From positions 71,516,994 through 71,580,993 of the forward strand of contig CM042013.1 in the NCBI GenBank assembly GCA_023525715.1: 64,000 nucleotides of DNA, read 5' to 3'. The stretch's first letter is position 1, and each line of letters begins with the position of its first letter. Of the stretch, positions 35,161 through 46,624 are shown one piece after another. A program made the translations under genes and the position numbers. Below the pieces are notes generated by a model. That model worked only from the letters and a program-made list of their open reading frames with translations, made no database searches and was not told the origin of the DNA. The stretch comes from Cichorium intybus (Eukaryota; Streptophyta; Magnoliopsida; Asterales; Asteraceae).

Positions 35161-35879
35161 GAGCATAAAGAAGGAATATGTTATTTATGTTCTCAAAACA
35201 TAAAATTTGAGTCCTGACATAATATTTGCAATATGAATGTTATTTATGCGCTTCACGGGACCATCTTTACGGAATGGAATCGGAGCATTATGTTAGTTCT
35301 CTGTTGCATGCATCTTGACAATGCAATTTGGATATAGCAACGTTCTTTGAGGATGTTGAGTTTGGGGGAGAAATAAGGTTAGAAACATTGTCATTAAGGA
35401 GCAATCTATCATGATTCATGTTATTGTTTCTGATTATGTGTGGATTGTAAGTATCTACTGCTGAAGTAGTAATTCATGAACAAGGACCGACAATGTTGTT
35501 CAATCTCCCATTTATAATGAACAAACTCAACAACCTCAACTTATGAGATCCCATCTATAGCACCACGAGTTTCATCATATCATTATCTAGGTTTGTTTTT
35601 GAGATAAAAGCATAAAGATGATTTGTGTATCAAAATTATAGTGGGAGTAAATATATATTTATGGTTTTAGACGATGATATTGAGAACACATGATCATACA
35701 ATTAAATGCTATATGCTCATAAGATATTTTGGAGATCATTGGGTATTATGTTTTTTTTATTTGATGCCAAGATAGTTACCGATCCATATCGAGCCACATT
35801 TTCCTGGTTGCAGGATGGCCTATTTCATGAAAGAGTTTTATTTCATGAAAGAGTTTTAAGCAGCCTTTGGTAACTTCTT

Positions 35880-36235
35880 CCACTATGGCGGCATAAGTGA
35901 TAGCATGCTTTGAGGCATCATATCACGGGATATGGTTGCAGAATTTTGTCACATGGCTGCATATTATTGGTATTGAAAGACCATTAAAGTTGTATTGTGG
36001 CAATAAGTCTGCAGTGTTATATTCCAATTACAACAGAAGTTCTACTAAGTCAAAAGATATTGACATCAGGTTTCTAGTTGTTAAATAAAGAGTGCAAAAC
36101 GGAAAGTTTTTTTTTAATAAAGCACATTGAGACAAACTCCATGATAGCGGATCCGCTCACGAAGGGATTACCTCCCAAGGTCTTTCACGAGCATACTACA
36201 CACATGGGTGTGATAAGGATTGATGATATTTTGTT
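35880..36235 (+). pseudogene. Copia RNase H C-terminal remnant
   Basis: 35897-36088 encodes a 63-residue stretch with LKLYCGNKSAVLYS and STKSKDIDIRFLVVK. Out of frame downstream comes IADPLTKGLPPKVFHEH-like sequence (about 36150-36190). This is the usual end of copia pol and the only coding trace left in this element. Confidence 0.8.
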
Positions 36236-36624
36236 TTAATGGGAGTTTTGCATGTTATTTTGGTGCTTTATGTTTTGTTTAAGAATAATTATACATTTTT
36301 GTACAGAATTAAGGATTAGGTTTATTCCATAATTATTTGCACTTATTTGAAGCTTGATCTCACTTCAAACTAAATAGGGACTCTTAGGAAATCTAAATTG
36401 ATTTCAAAACCACACATTTATGGTTAATCTATGTCATTTAGTCATATATGTATATGTGACCATTGATGAGTTTAGTTACGTAAATTGTAACAAAGACTGC
36501 TTTGATCCTATACTGTTGTGATTAATGGACGAGTTTGTTTAAGGGTACCAATGCTATGATAACATATGTTAAAGCGCTTATATGGTTATGTATACATTTA
36601 GATATTCATGGTCCAGTGGGAGAT

Positions 36625-36985
36625 TGTTGGATAATTATGGACCAGTTAATATCTAAATAATATATTGTTATCATAAATTCGATATTAATAGATAATGCTA
36701 TTTAAATTGTTGATGGACTGATTTTGAATAGTAGATAAACCTTATCTAGTGTTTATCCTGTGGGTTGAGTTCCCGGTTGAATCAAACTCATCTCTATCCC
36801 TTAAATCTCTCACCTTCGGTTATATCTCCATCTATATAAACACGTGATGAGTAGCAAATCAGATATACGAAAATATACAGATAAATTCGTGGGTATTATT
36901 TGCTGAGGGTTTAGAGAGAGCTTTTGAGATCAACTAGAAAACTAACCCTACACATCGAATCTGAAAAGCTTAATAGAAACAGGTA
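36625..36985 (+). repeat. 3' LTR of copia 33090-46624, left piece
   Basis: The first 361 bp of the 3' LTR, up to the gypsy target site AGGTA (36981-36985). The remaining 99 bp are at 46526-46624. Confidence 0.94.
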
Positions 36986-37007
36986 TGTAAGAACCCGAGA
37001 AAAATTG

Positions 37008-37010
<3 letters not shown>

Positions 37011-37092
<82 letters not shown>
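37011..37092. repeat. (TA)n array in gypsy 5' LTR
   Basis: About 82 bp of uninterrupted AT dinucleotides, 25 bp inside the LTR start. Confidence 0.96.
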
Positions 37093-37095
<3 letters not shown>

Positions 37096-37949
37096 AAATA
37101 ATTATGAGTAATAGTAAAATTATGAGAAAGGGCAAATTAGTCTTTTGCCATATTTTGAACTTTAATGTAAATTATTTTGTAATTATGTGTATTAATGTAA
37201 GAAATTAAAGTATGGTGTAATAAAAATTTGAGTATGGTGCCAAATTGGGAGAAAAAGAACTAGAGGGTTAAAACTGAAAATTTGGAACTATAAATAGTGG
37301 GAAAAATCTCCCACTTCCCAGAAGATTTTAGAAGTATCGGGAGAGAGCGATAGAGAGCTTGAAGGCACGGGAACTTGAGGATTGGTAGAAGTGAAGCAAG
37401 AATCGGAGAATTTTGGTTGAAGAATTGAAGATATCAAGCTAAAAACAAGGTTAGTGATCAAATTCTTGAACCATAAGCATGTGTGTTCATCCTGGGACAA
37501 ACTGAAATCTGAATTCATAGTCATGGTTCAGGTTGTTCCTATGATTTCCTCCATCTAAACAAGTTTAAACAACTAAGTAAACACACAAATCTCAAGGGTG
37601 TTGAGGAATTGTCAAATTGGGGGTTTTGAGCTTAAGAACTCTACCCACGGGTTCAAGAGATTCAAAGCTGATTTTAGTGTTTTCATTAAGTCTTAGGAAT
37701 CACTTAGGATGTATTAAGACATCCCCAAGTGATTAATTTTGAAAATTTGTGTTTTTGGGTGTAAAATGTCAAAAACGGGTTTTTGTGGAATTTGGGTGGA
37801 ATCAGTGATTCCAAGGTTAAAAGACTTGTTTAAAAGATGAGTTTTGGTCCTGGAATGAGTCTAAAACGATTAAGTAAGTCATAAAGTGCTTAATATGGAA
37901 AAAAATGGGATTTACAGCACAAAAATCGGACATTCTGGTCTGCACCAGC

Positions 37950-38145
37950 AGCGCTCGCGACGCGACGGTCCTACCCTTGGTCGCGACGCGAGGCTGGCAG
38001 TCTTCGAGTCGTGACAATACCTTTGGTCGAGTCGCGAAGGTTGCCGTCTTCGAGTCGTGACCAGACACTTGGTCGAGTCGCGAAGCATGCAGTCTTCGAG
38101 TCGCGACCACACCCTTGGTCGAGTCGCGAGGCGGCGCCAGCAGAC
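37950..38145. repeat. GC-rich dyad array (TCGCGA-type) in gypsy LTR
   Basis: About four units of roughly 46-48 bp, each combining GGTCGAGTCGCGA with a near-inverse TTCGAGTCGTGACC. It is CpG-dense and stands out in an AT-rich LTR. The same array is in the 3' LTR at about 45213-45405. The antisense arginine-rich frames over it are repeat artefacts. Confidence 0.85.
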
Positions 38146-39683
38146 CATGCAGAGATTTTGAGTTTTTAGATTTCGACCAAAACTTGTCCATTTGACCTCA
38201 AATTTTAAACATAAGTTTATTATGGCCCAAAACTTTGTAGAAAATTTTCGGAACTGAAATACGACTTTTCGAGGGTACTGTAGTAAAATACGCGTATTTC
38301 GGGAAAATTTACAAAATTAAGGAAGTTATTGTAATGAGCGTTGTAGCCTAATTATAATTAGTAGTTGCATAGTATGGCACTCTTGTGCTGTAAAATTAAT
38401 TGTTATATATATATATATATATATATGAATTGAATATAAATGTATATTTTTCAAATGATAGGTGGTGGTTCAAATACGAATAACCAAGTGAAAGGAAAAG
38501 GAGTTCAAGAAACTAAATAACTCCTAGGTAACTCGAGGTGAGTGTTATGTGGATTTTCGGGTACATAGCAAAATAAATTTTATTTAAAATGTTTTGGAGT
38601 CAAAGTGGTTTTATGACTTTAAAAGTATTTTATGAAAAATATGCTTATAATGTGAACGGGAAAAGAATCAGGAATACAGTAAATTAATAATGTGATTTGC
38701 CTATGAAAATGAGTTGCTTAGTATCCGGATAAAGACCACTACCTGCTGCGGTAGGGGTGGCAATAAGACACTACTGGGATGGTACCTCCCGTCGCGAAGT
38801 AGTTGTCTTACCTTGATAGATGAATTCGTTTCATTCTATTGGGGAAGTAGTTATACGGGTGCGTCTCGTATAAAACCTACGGGTGCGCTCGTAGGAATGT
38901 ACCATCACAAAATAAGGAATACCTATGGGTGCGCTCATAGGAAATAAAATATTGGAAATTTAAAGTATAATGTTATTATTGAAAAATTGTTTTGGGTCTA
39001 AACCCATAATACTCATGAGACATTATGTCTCACGTACGTTTGTTCTTAAAATGCTATGTACTCAGGTAAGCGGGAAGGGCGTTAGAAGAGTCGGGTGTGG
39101 GACCGTAGTTTCTGCTGTACAAAATGTAAAATAAACAGGTTTGAACTGTGGTTTTGATGCAAATTTGTGATACCCCGTTTGTAAAAACTTAAATGGTTTG
39201 TATGATTAAATATTTGTAATATAAGTTTGGAAAAAAAAATTGTGTAAAAAGTTGGGGTGTTACAATTTGGTATCAGAGCCATGGTTTAAGCGAATTAGGT
39301 TGGGTAACCATCCTAGGCTTAAACTAGTGGACTAATAATAAGTAACGTAGTGGTACTAGGTACTAACTAACGGGGTAGAGTCGGTAAATTATAACGTTGG
39401 AATCCACAGAAACCGATGAATCAGTAAATCTTGTGATAACATCAGAGCCAAAGTATATAGGTGGTTAAAGTAATATTGGGCCCATATTATTGTAACCACA
39501 GGATATGCCTTGGAAATGGTGAAGTCACAAGAGAGCCTGAGGAATTTGGTTGTGGAAATTAGTAGAGAGATACTTGGGGACATAGGTTCCATAGGAAGAT
39601 CACATGCTACAGTTTTCGGATATATATTGATAAATATATTTATGTGGAATATTAAACGTGGATCTTATTATTTGATATAGTAA

Positions 39684-40829
39684 ATGGAGAGTGGAGATCA
39701 GAACCTTTCGAGTGAAGGACGGGCAGCAAGTCATACCCCGTCCCATGGGGGTAACCCCGTTGATGATGCGAACAACATGGGTCCTAACCCAAATCCAATA
39801 CCGCAACCTCCACCTGTGACTATGGAGGCTATACAAAATCTCATCAGCAATTTAAAAACAGAAATACGGGAAGATATGCGTCAAATGCTGAATATTCGGC
39901 TGGGAGAACCGCACCCTAATCCTTCAGTGGATGATGCCTCTTGGAGACCCACTAATGGAGATTCTGTTACAGAGGAAGATAGTGTGGGGACAGAAGACAA
40001 GAAGAGATGTTCTTTCAAAACTTTCCTGACATGCAAACCAACCGAATACTATGGAAGTTTTGAGCCCAAAGTTACGATGCGGTGGATACGGGAGACGGAG
40101 CAAGTACTGGAGGTCAGCAAGTGTCATGAGAAAGATAAAGTTTATTATGCCTCACGAATGTTAAAAGACGATGCGTTAGTTTGGTGGAATACCTTGTACG
40201 AACTGGTTGGGAAGGATGTAATTTACAAATGGTCGTGGACCGAATTCACTACTCGCTTGAAGAACAAATACTGTCCCCTTCGGGACATAGAAAAACTTGA
40301 AGATGAATTTCTTACTTTAAAGAAGGGGAATATGACTATTGCTGAGTAGACTAAGAAGTTTAGCGATATGCTTCCATTTGTGGGCAACATTTATAATACG
40401 GAGCGGGCACGAATCAACCGTTACGCGAAAGGTCTACCTTGGGAATATGAATTGGAAGTGAAACGGGCGGTAACAATGGATGAGGCGTTTGCGGCAGCAA
40501 GAAATGTTGAGGATGTGGGAAAGAGGAGAACAATAGAGAGGCAAGTTTCTAGGGATAAACGTAAATTCAGTGGCGGGAGTAGTAGTTGGAATAAAAAGGG
40601 GAAATCGGTGGTGATATCTAGCAAACAGGGCAGTCGGAAGACGTGTGATAAGTGTGGGAAAGAACATATGGGTGAATGCAAGACGGGAAGCACAGCTGTG
40701 GAAGAACGGGTCACAGGGCGAGGGAATGTACCTATCCGAAGCTCAGTGAAGTCGAGTGTTTCTCCTGTCACGAAAAGGGGCACTATAGTTTCAACTGTCC
40801 GAAGAAGGGTGGCGAGACAATGGTATTAA
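39684..40829 (+). pseudogene. Gypsy gag, one nonsense codon, damaged zinc knuckle
   Basis: The ATG at 39684 starts a gag with the usual Retrotrans_gag features: FLTCKPTEYYGSFEPKV, then MLKDDALVWWNTL, then LKNKYCPL. A TAG at 40347-40349 interrupts it and the frame stays open afterwards to 40829. The first zinc knuckle region (KTCDKCGKEHMGEC, then CGRTGHRAREC) loses frame between 40690 and 40715, apparently through a short deletion that removed the first Cys of the next knuckle. A further knuckle, CFSCHEKGHYSFNC, is intact in the pol frame. Gag would form the particle core. Confidence 0.88.
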
Positions 40830-43800
40830 CTGCGCAGAAAAAGATGGAGCCTCAAAAGGTGAAGACTCGCGCCTTCCAATTCACCCGGGAAGAAGCAAAG
40901 GAGACACAAGACGTGGTCTCAGGTACCCTATTAATTAACCAGATGTCTGCTTACGTATTATTTGATTCTGGTGCTACGTGTTCATTTGTGTCCCATAAGT
41001 TTGGCCTAAAATTCAATGTACCGTTAGAACCATTAGATCATGTATGTGAGGTTGAACTAGCGAGTGGCAAGAAAGTGGAGATAAAACATGTATACCGTGG
41101 TTGCGAACTGAGTATAGATGACCAGAAATTCTCATTGAACCTCCTTCCAATTGGGGTGAAGACTTTTGATGTTGTCATTGGTATGGATTGGCTTGGGGCC
41201 AACGACGCAAAAATTGCATGTGGAAAGAAGATAGTGTCGGTAAAAATTCCGGATGGTAGCAAGGTGTATGTTTATGGTGAAAAACCCAAGAGGATGTCAA
41301 GTTTGATTAGCGCAGCGAAAGTTAGAAGATGTTTGGTGAAAGGATGTTTATATTATGTGGCGTATGTAATGACGGAAGATAAAGTAAAGAAAACGGTAAA
41401 TGACATCGATGTGGTGAGAGAATACCCCAAAGTATTTCCAGACGATCTACCCGGTTTGCCACCTGAGAGACAAGTAGAATTCCGAATTGATCTTGTACCC
41501 GGAGCTTCTCCTATCGCCCGTGCTCCATACCGTTTGGCCCCAACCGTAATGCGGGAATTGATGTCACAATTACAGGAACTGCTTGATAAAGGTTTCATAC
41601 GCCCCAGTGTGTCACCTTGGGGTGCACCGGTGTTGTTTGTCAAAAAGAAGGATGGTACCATGCGAATGTGTATTGATTATCGCGAGCTCAACAAAATTAC
41701 CATTAAAAATCGTTATCCGTTGCCACGTATAGATGATCTGTTTGACCAATTGCAAGGTGCCGACTATTTCTCAAAGATTGACCTCCGGTCTGGTTATCAC
41801 CAAGTGCGCGTAAGAAACGAAGATGTTGAGAAGACTGCTTTCCGCACTCGCTGCGAGCATTAAGAATTCTTAGTCATGCCTTTTGGTTTGACGAATGCCC
41901 CGGCAATTTTCATGGATTTGATGAATAGGGTGTGCAAACCATTCCTCGATAAGTTTGTTATCGTCTTTATTGATGACATTCTAATTTACTCAAAGAATGC
42001 AGAAGAACACAAGAATCATCTGAGAACGGTACTGGAAGTCTTAAAGAAAGAGAAGTTATACGCAAAATTTTCGAAGTGCGAATTCTGGCTGAGGGAAGTG
42101 CAATTCCTTGGACACGTCGTCTCAATCCAAGGCATTAAAGTTGACCCAGCAAAGGTGGAAGCAGTGATGAAATGGGAAATTCCCAAGACCCCGACAGAAG
42201 TGAGAAGTTTCCTTGGACTCGCCGGGTATTACCGACGATTCATCCAAGATTTTTCACGAATTGCAGTACCTCTTACGAAGCTAACAAGAAAAGGAGTAAA
42301 ATTTGAATGGGGGGCGGAACAGGAGAAAGCGTTTGGAACATTGAAAGAGAAGCTATGTAATGCACCAGTTCTTACCTTGCCGGAGGGAACTGAAGACTTC
42401 GTGGTGTATAGTGATGCCTCGAACAGAGGATTGGGTTGCGTATTAATGCAACGGGAAAAGTGATAGCGTACGCTTCTCGCCAATTAAAAGAACCAGAAAC
42501 AAGATATGCAACGCATGATTTGGAACTGGCAGCGATTGTATTTGCACTAAAAATCGGGAGGCATTATTTGTACGGAACGAAATGTACTTTGTATACGGAT
42601 CACAAAAGCTTGCAGTATGTATTCTCACAGAAGGAACTCAACATGAGGCAAAGTAGGTGGCTGGAGCTAATAAATGACTATGATTGTGAAATCGCCTATC
42701 ACCCTGTGAAAGCAAATGTGGTAGCAGACGCGTTAAGCAGGAAGTTTCACGAAAAGAAAAGTCAAGAAAGGTTGATGCGGATAGAGTTGAAATCAGGCCT
42801 AATAGAAAGAATTAAAGACGCGCAAAAGCAAGTATTAGAGAGAGGTGACTTAAAGAAAGAAAAGCTGGGAAAGGATTTGGTATTTGGAGAAAATACGCAA
42901 GGATTGAAGACAATCAAAAACCGCGTATGGGTACCAAAAGCTGGTGGAATCAGAAAGTTGATTCTAGAAGAATCCCATAAGTCAAAGTATTCCATTCATC
43001 CTGGAAGTACGAAAACTTATCGGGATCTCAAAGAACAATACTGGTGGCCGGGAATGAAGAAATGAATTGTCAAATATATTTCTAAATGTGCAACCAGTGC
43101 ACAGGTGAAAGCGGAACACCAAGCCCCATATGGAAATACTCAACCACTACAAATTCCAGCGGGGAAATGGGAAGACATAACCATGGATTTCATAGTTGGG
43201 TTGCCAAGAACTAGAAAGGGTCATAATAGTATATGGGTCATTGTTGACCGTTTGACCAAAAGTGCTATGTTTTTGGCAATTAATGAAAATACGCAGTTAG
43301 AAACATTGGCGCAGATATACAAGGATGAAGTTATAAGACTTCATGGAGCTCCCTTGTCTATTGTGTCTGACAGAGACCCACGATTTACCTCAAAATTGTG
43401 GGAGGCACTACAGGAACGAATGGGGACAAAAATTAAAATGAGTACAGCTTATCATCCCCAGACAGACGGACAAAGTGAACGAACTATTCAGATTGTAGAA
43501 GATATGCTACGATCGTGTGCTTTAGATTTTGGTGGGAATTGGGACGAACACTTACCATTGGTAGAGTTTTCTTATAACAACAGTTACCATTCCAGTATTG
43601 GGATGCCACCATTCGAAGCTCTATATGGCAGGAAGTGTAGAACCCCTTTGTGTTGGTTGGAAGCAGGGGAGACTAAAATAACTGGGCCGGAAATTATAAG
43701 GATAACAAACGAAAAGATCAAAATAATTCAAGCTAATATGAAAGCTGCACAAGATAGGCAAAAGAGTTATGCAGATTTGAAGAAGAGACCTTACGACTTG

Positions 43801-44253
43801 AAAGAAGATGATCTGGTAATGCTCAAAGTATCACCGTGGAAAGGCGTAGTCAGATTCGGAAAGAGAGGTAAACTGAGTCCAAGATACATTGGACCTTTCA
43901 AGATCTTAAGAAGAATTGGCGAACAAGCTTTCAAGCTAGAGTTACCACGTGAACTGGGTGGTATACATGATACATTCCATGTGTGTTATTTGAAAAAGTA
44001 CTTTGGAAAGAGTGAACTTGTTATCCCGTTGGAAGACTTAAAAGTAGCGGCTCCGAATAAGCTCATAGAGGAACCAGAAGCAATGTTAGAAGTGAGAACC
44101 AAAAAGTTGAGAAATAAGGAAATTGACCTAGTTTTGGTCAAATGGAAGCATTCGTCGGGTTCAGATTTGACTTGGGAGACTTTAGAAGACATGAAGAAAA
44201 GATACCCGAACTTCACGAATTACGAAAAGATTCCGAGGACGGAATCCTCTTAA
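40700..44253 (+). pseudogene. Gypsy pol: protease, RT, RNase H, integrase, chromodomain; two stops and a frameshift
   Basis: Protease has LFDSGATCSF (about 40960). Reverse transcriptase spans 41440-42150 with MCIDYRELNK, the VFIDDILIYS active site and FLGHVVS; a TAA at about 41861 cuts it. RNase H starts VVYSDASNRGLG and loses one base near 42450, then continues in a new frame (TLYTDHKSLQYVF). A TGA at 43063-43065 lies before the integrase core. Integrase keeps its acidic triad (ITMDFIVGLP, VSDRDPRFTS, TDGQSERTI), but its zinc-binding region reads CATS where CATC is usual. The C-terminal VLVKWKHSSGSDLTWETLED is chromodomain-like, which in related elements directs integration to chromatin. Confidence 0.92.
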
Positions 44254-44264
44254 GGGGGAGAGGT

Positions 44265-44286
44265 TGTAAGAACCCGAGAAAAATTG

Positions 44287-44363
<77 letters not shown>

Positions 44364-46520
44364 ATTATGAGTAATAGTAAAATTATGAGAAAGGGCAAAT
44401 TAGTCTTTTGCCATATTTTGAACTTTAATGTAAAATATTTTGTAATTATGTGTATTAATGTAAGAAATTAAAGTATGGTGTAATAAAAATTTGAGTATGG
44501 TGCCAGATTGGGAGAAAAGGAACTAGAGGGTTAAAACTGAAAATTTGGAACTATAAATAGTGGGAAAAATCTCCCACTTCCCAGAAGATTTTAGAAGTAT
44601 CGGGAGAGAGCGAGAGAGAGCTTGAAGGCACGGGAACTTGAGGATTGGTAGAAGTGAAGCAAGAATCGGAGAATTTTGGTTGAAGAATTGAAGATATCAA
44701 GCTAAAAACAAGGTTAGTGATCAAATTCTTGAACCATAAGCATGTGTGTTCATCCCGGGACAAACTGAAATCTGAATTCATAGTCATGGTTCAGGTTGTT
44801 CCTATGATTTCCTCCATCTAAACAAGTTTAAACAACTAAGTAAACACACAAATCTCAAGGGTGTTGAGGAATTGTCAAATTGGGGGTTTTGAGCTTAAGA
44901 ACTCTACCCACGGGTTCAGGAGATTCAAAGCTGATTTCAGTGTTTTCATTAAGTCTTAGGAATCACTTAGGATGTATTAAGACATCCCCAAGTGATTAAT
45001 TTTGAAAATTTGTGTTTTTGGGTGTAAAATGTCAAAAATGGGTTTTTTATGGAATTTGGGTGGAATCAGTGATTCCAAGGTTAAAAGACTTGTTTAAAAG
45101 ATGAGTTTTGGTCCTGGAATGAGTCTAAAACGATTAAGTAAGTCATAAAGTGCTTAATATGGAAATAAAATGGGATTTACAGCACAAAAATCGGACATTC
45201 TGGTCTGCACCAGCAGCGCTCGCGACGCGACGGTCCTACCCTTGGTCGCGACGCGAGGCTGGCAGTCTTCGAGTCGTGACAATACCTTTGGTCGAGTCGC
45301 GAAGGTTGCCGTCTTCGAGTCGTGACCAGACACTTGGTCGAGTCGCGAAGCATGCAGTCTTCGAGTCGCGACCACACCCTTGGTCGAGTCGCGAGGCGGC
45401 GCCAGCAGACCATGCAGAGATTTTGAGTTTTTAGATTTCGACCAAAACTTGTCCGTTTGACCTCAAATTTTAAACATAGGTTTATTATGGCCCAAAACTT
45501 TGTAGAAAAATGTCGGAACTGAAATACGACTTTCCGAGGGTACTGTAGTAAAATACGCGTATTTCGGGAAAATTTACAAAATTAAGGAAGTTATTGTAAT
45601 GAGCGTTGTAGCCTAATTATAATTAGTAGTTGCATAGTATGACACTCTTGTGCTGTAAAATTAATTGTTATATATATATATGAATTGAATATAAATGTAT
45701 ATTTTTCAAATGATAGGTGGTGGTTCAAATACGAATAACCAAGTGAAAGGAAAAGGAGTTCAAGAAACTAAATAACTCCTAGGTAACTCGAGGTGAGTGT
45801 TATGTGGATTTTCGGGTACATAGCAAAATAAATTTTATTTAAAATGTTTTGGAGTCAAAGTGGTTTTATGACTTTAAAAGTATTTTATGAAAAATATGCT
45901 TATAATGTGAACGGGAAAAGAATCAAGAATACAGTAAATTAATAATGTGATTTGCCTATGAAAATGAGTTGCTTAGTATCCGGATAAAGACCACTACCTG
46001 CTGCGGTAGGGGTGGCAATAAGACACTACTGGGATGGTACCTCCCGTCGCGAAGTAGTTGTCTTACCTTGATAGATGAATTCGTTTCATTCTATTGGGGA
46101 AGTAGTTATACGGGTGCGTCTCGTATAAAACCTACGGGTGCGCTCGTAGGAATGTACCATCACAAAATAAGGAATACCTATGGGTGCGCTCATAGGAAAT
46201 AAAATATTGGAAATTTAAAGTATAATGTTATTATTGAAAAATTGTTTTGGGTCTAAACCCATAATACTCACGAGACATTATGTCTCACGTACGTTTGTTC
46301 TTAAAATGCTATGTACTCAGGTAAGCGGGAAGGGCGTTAGAAGAGTCGGGTGTGGGACCGTAGTTTCTGCTGTACAAAATGTAAAATAAACAGGTTTGAA
46401 CTGTGGTTTTCATGCAAATTTGTGATACCCCGTTTGTAAAAACTTAAATGGTTTGTATGATTAAATATTTGTAATATAAGTTTGGAAAAAAAAATTTGTG
46501 TAAAAAGTTGGGGTGTTACA
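44265..46520 (+). repeat. 3' LTR of gypsy element (2256 bp)
   Basis: Near-identical to the 5' LTR. The TA array (44290-44358) and a second short TA run near 45670 are shorter, which explains most of the length difference. Confidence 0.95.
44290..44358. repeat. (TA)n array in gypsy 3' LTR
   Basis: About 69 bp of AT dinucleotides, the partner of the array at 37011-37092. Confidence 0.96.
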
Positions 46521-46525
46521 AGGTA

Positions 46526-46624
46526 TGTAATCTTCGTTTGTTTATTTCTTTTAACTAGATTCAAGATCAAGATCTAAGGTTTTAGCTTCCGCGTTTATGT
46601 TTTGGTTATGGAAAATAACCAACA
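46526..46624 (+). repeat. 3' LTR of copia 33090-46624, right piece
   Basis: The last 99 bp of the interrupted 3' LTR, preceded by the second AGGTA target copy (46521-46525) and followed by the CACGA target copy of the copia itself. Confidence 0.94.

Larger units (their letters stand above)
36986..39264 (+). repeat. 5' LTR of gypsy element (2279 bp)
   Basis: TGTAAGAACCCGAG...GGGGTGTTACA. It contains a TA array at 37011-37092, a TATA-like TATAAATA near 37290, and a GC-rich TCGCGA array at about 37950-38145. Related to the solo LTRs at 5101-7865 and 52456-55717. Confidence 0.95.
36986..46520 (+). mobile_element. Ty3/gypsy chromovirus (Tekay/Del-like) inserted in a copia LTR
   Basis: A 9535-bp complete element with 5' LTR 36986-39264 and 3' LTR 44265-46520. 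Target duplication AGGTA is at 36981-36985 and 46521-46525. Primer-binding site TGGTATCAGAGCC lies just after the 5' LTR (about 39268-39280), and purine tract AAGGGGGAGAGG is at 44252-44263. The LTRs differ at roughly 1% plus unequal TA arrays. The order protease, reverse transcriptase, RNase H, integrase, then a chromodomain-like tail identifies the chromovirus branch. Confidence 0.96.
33090..46624 (+). mobile_element. Ty1/copia element inserted in the NLR exon, itself split by a gypsy element
   Basis: The 5' LTR is 33090-33550 (461 bp). The 3' LTR is split into 36625-36985 and 46526-46624 (460 bp in total). Target duplication CACGA is at 33085-33089 and 46625-46629. The primer-binding site TTGGTATCAGAGCC follows the 5' LTR at about 33552, and a purine tract GTGGGAGATT precedes the 3' LTR. 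The LTRs differ at roughly ten positions, about 2%. The internal region (33551-36624) is only 3.1 kb and nearly all non-coding, so this is a deleted, non-autonomous copy. Confidence 0.95.

Noticed and set aside
37288..37524. 78-codon antisense frame in the gypsy LTR, repeated at 44551-44787
   Set aside because: Present in both LTRs simply because the LTRs are copies; antisense to the element and unlike any protein I know.
37817..38191. Arg-rich antisense frames over the gypsy LTR GC array (and at 45154-45434)
   Set aside because: The GC-rich repeat is open in several frames by composition; it repeats in both LTRs and matches no family.
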